Part shown: in pieces, positions 62,043-64,000 of the stretch
Numbering within the stretch: position 1 is the stretch's first letter
Layout of the letters: each line of letters starts with the position of its first letter
NCBI GenBank assembly: GCA_963666535.1
Contig: OY762913.1
Coordinates: 2,852,001-2,916,000 of the forward strand
From: G963666535 sp963666535
Lineage (GTDB): Bacteria; Bacillota; Clostridia; Oscillospirales; Oscillospiraceae
Direction: 5' to 3'
Length of the DNA stretch: 64,000 nucleotides
Position numbers and translations under genes: made by a program
Notes under the pieces: generated by a model
Told to the model about the DNA's origin: nothing
Databases searched by the model: none
Seen by the model: only the letters and a program-made list of their open reading frames with translations

Positions 62043-64000
62043 TTATTTGACGACGATGCAATTTTTACCTCGCTTTTTGGCTATATACAGGGCTTGATCC
62101 GCGCGGGCGAACACATCCCCGAATTCCTTGTCCTGATCCACCACCATCACCAGACCGAGACTGACCGAGATCGGCTCCTCCACGCCCAACTCACCGTTCA
62201 GCTCGCCCACCTTTTTGCGAAAACGATCCATGCGCCGCTTTACCGTTTCTATCGTCTCCACGTTCAGCAGCAACGCCGCAAATTCATCGCCGCCGATACG
62301 GGCGACAATATCGCTTTTCCGACAGGTGCCGCGCATCAGTTCTCCGATGTGGCGAAGCAGGACATCACCCTTGGGGTGTCCATAGGTGTCATTCACTTCT
62401 TTAAACCCATCCACATCCAGTACCAAAAAGGCACAGCTGCCGTTTCTCTCCCCCAGGGCTGCATTGATCCGATCCTCGGCCGCTGCGCGGTTATACAGAC
62501 CTGTGACGGCGTCAAGTTCCGCCCTTTTTCGCAGCATATCCTCCCTCCGCTTCTCCTCGTCAATCAGCTTGATAAAAACGATACTACGGGCATTGTCCGG
62601 CTCAGCGCCCTTTACCCTGTGAACCGTGGCGCAGATCCATACCCAGCGGCCGTTTTGTTTTTTGATGCGACACTGGATGTTGTGGTCAGCGATTTTCTGT
62701 TTGGAATCGCCTTCCCAAACAACTTGGCATTTGGCACGGTCATTAGGATGAACCAGCTCATTATCCCCTAAGTTCTCGATATAGCGCTCCCAAGGCAAAA
62801 AGCCATCCGTCTGTTCCTGATCCATCCGTAACAGACGGGTAACCCGAGTAGGCAGATCGACTTCAAAGGCAAAGAGCGTGTTGGCCAACATAGCGTCCTG
62901 ATACTCCCGCTCCTCCACCTCCTTCTGGATATCGACGACCTCGCCAATAATCCGGAATACTTTTTCAAGCTGATCGACCACACTGCGGTACTTTGCCCGG
63001 TACCAACGGTAGCCCGCCCCGTCATAATTGGCCAGATACTCCACTTGACCCGACAAGGTCCGTGCGGACGCGTGGTGCAGTATATCGGCCACCGCCTGGG
63101 TATAATCGGGGTGGATCATCCAGTTCTCCTCGTTTAAGTGGCGGAAATAATCCTGCGTGATATACTCTTCCCGGGAACCGTTTTTCCCGCGCCGGAAAAA
63201 CGTCATTGTCCGCTTCTCCGTATCAAAATCAAAGAGCATTGCGTCGGAGTTTTCCAGCAAAAGGCGATAAATCTCGCCCTGCCATTCAATTGTACGCTCC
63301 TGTCTCACCTCGTCGCTAATGTCATTCACGGTCAGGTAACACAGCTGTACGCCATTGGCCTGCATGGTGGGCGCAACCGCAACGCGCAGGAAAATAGGCT
63401 CGCCGGTTTTTGTTTGCGCACTCAGCTGTAAGCGAAAATTCTCCCCTCTTTGCGCCATATTGCGAAGGCGCTCGGTCAGACTGAAGAGATCGGGCAAAAG
63501 CTCCTGCACCCGCTTTTGGGCTGCGAGATCGTAGTATTCCTCTGTTGTCAGCCCAAACAGGCTGCACGTCCGCTCACTGATATACACCGTCTTCAGTGGA
63601 TGGCTCAGTTCCAGAATCACGATGCCCTCCGGCAGGTTTGCAATAATACTGCTCAGGCGGGCCGTGGTGCCCTCCAGCATCTTTTTCGCCTGTATCTCCT
63701 CTTCGACAATATTGATGGTGCCGATCGTCCGCAGCGGCTTTCCAGCAGCGTCCCGCTGGCAGCTGACCGCAAGTCGGGCCCATTGGTAGCTGCCGTCGGC
63801 CATCTGCATGCGTACTACAGCCTCGGCGTACCTCTGTCCGGCGGCAGCCGCGTCCAAAAGCCCATTTAATTCCTGCCGGTCCTCTGGGTGGATACCGGGT
63901 GCATCCGCTGTGAGCTGATGAATACCCTCTCGGTCTAGCTGGCTGATTGCAAAGTTTTTAAAGCTGCGGGAGTAATAAAAGTTACCCGTAACATAGTCCC
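62043..64000 (-). CDS. multi-PAS diguanylate cyclase (N-terminus cut off by window edge)
   Basis: The frame is open from its stop at 62043 to the right edge, so at least 652 residues are present and the true start is outside. It contains several PAS-type sensor units: DGSYQWARLAVSCQRDAAGKPLRTIGTINIVEE, LSSIIANLPEGIVILELSHPLKTVYISE, GAGYRWYRAKYRSVVDQLEKVFRIIGEVVDI and NGRWVWICATVHRVKG. The C-terminal GGDEF domain (LDVDGFKEVNDTYGHPKGD; ARIGGDEFAALL) is intact, so it should make cyclic di-GMP in response to a PAS-bound signal. No membrane helix is seen in this part. Confidence 0.9.
   Translation of the reverse strand, partial: DYVTGNFYYSRSFKNFAISQLDREGIHQLTADAPGIHPEDRQELNGLLDAAAAGQRYAEAVVRMQMADGSYQWARLAVSCQRDAAGKPLRTIGTINIVEEEIQAKKMLEGTTARLSSIIANLPEGIVILELSHPLKTVYISERTCSLFGLTTEEYYDLAAQKRVQELLPDLFSLTERLRNMAQRGENFRLQLSAQTKTGEPIFLRVAVAPTMQANGVQLCYLTVNDISDEVRQERTIEWQGEIYRLLLENSDAMLFDFDTEKRTMTFFRRGKNGSREEYITQDYFRHLNEENWMIHPDYTQAVADILHHASARTLSGQVEYLANYDGAGYRWYRAKYRSVVDQLEKVFRIIGEVVDIQKEVEEREYQDAMLANTLFAFEVDLPTRVTRLLRMDQEQTDGFLPWERYIENLGDNELVHPNDRAKCQVVWEGDSKQKIADHNIQCRIKKQNGRWVWICATVHRVKGAEPDNARSIVFIKLIDEEKRREDMLRKRAELDAVTGLYNRAAAEDRINAALGERNGSCAFLVLDVDGFKEVNDTYGHPKGDVLLRHIGELMRGTCRKSDIVARIGGDEFAALLLNVETIETVKRRMDRFRKKVGELNGELGVEEPISVSLGLVMVVDQDKEFGDVFARADQALYIAKKRGKNCIVVK

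Overview
The window reads as chromosomal DNA of an anaerobic Clostridia-class Firmicute. The best guess is an Oscillospiraceae-type gut commensal of the Flavonifractor/Intestinimonas/Lawsonibacter kind, but species cannot be fixed from sequence alone. The reasons are GC-rich genes with AGGAGG ribosome-binding sites, a Thr T-box, a clustered lower-glycolysis operon, several Old Yellow Enzyme/FadH-type flavoenzymes and a molybdenum transhydroxylase. No rRNA, tRNA, CRISPR array or intact phage was seen.

Layout. 1-7.4 kb holds a truncated CapA-like lipoprotein, a phosphopantetheinyl transferase, a YjbR protein, a divergent HxlR/PPOX pair, a GNAT acetyltransferase, an XRE/zinc-ribbon regulator followed by a flavin reductase, and an MFS transporter. 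7.5-19.1 kb is a metabolic island: two paralogous FMN/FAD/4Fe-4S ene-reductases, a LysR regulator, a symporter operon with two tiny membrane peptides and an iron-type alcohol dehydrogenase, a divergent aldehyde dehydrogenase and a DUF169 protein. 19.2-23.1 kb is a zinc-uptake operon led by a Fur/Zur-type repressor whose promoter carries a perfect 27-bp palindrome. 23.4-25.2 kb encodes a TSCPD protein, a flavodoxin and a radical SAM protein. 25.3-32.3 kb mixes a diguanylate cyclase, glycerol kinase, a low-GC insert (membrane protein and Ig-like lipoprotein) and three regulators. 32.5-43.3 kb is housekeeping: panE, proBA, trmL-pgk-tpiA-gpmI-eno and T-box-controlled thrS.

43.6-49.9 kb encodes a transhydroxylase/catechol-dehydroxylase-type molybdoenzyme (large subunit plus FeS subunit with a C-terminal beta-sandwich domain) preceded by two promoters, then a PutP-like symporter with a dyad-flanked promoter and a TetR regulator. 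50-56.4 kb has an rRNA methyltransferase, NfeD/SPFH membrane proteins, two EamA transporters around a class II aldolase, and a polysaccharide deacetylase. 56.6-64 kb has a phosphohexomutase, a DUF2007 protein, rlmH, a WalJ-type hydrolase, murA and a PAS-GGDEF protein cut by the right edge.

The most notable items are: the 7.5-19.1 kb island with its two unlisted small proteins; the transhydroxylase pair; and two copies (14.1 and 60.3 kb) of a short, hairpin-rich, MITE-like repeat. The second copy lies exactly across the murA stop codon and is flanked by a direct repeat that preserves it.
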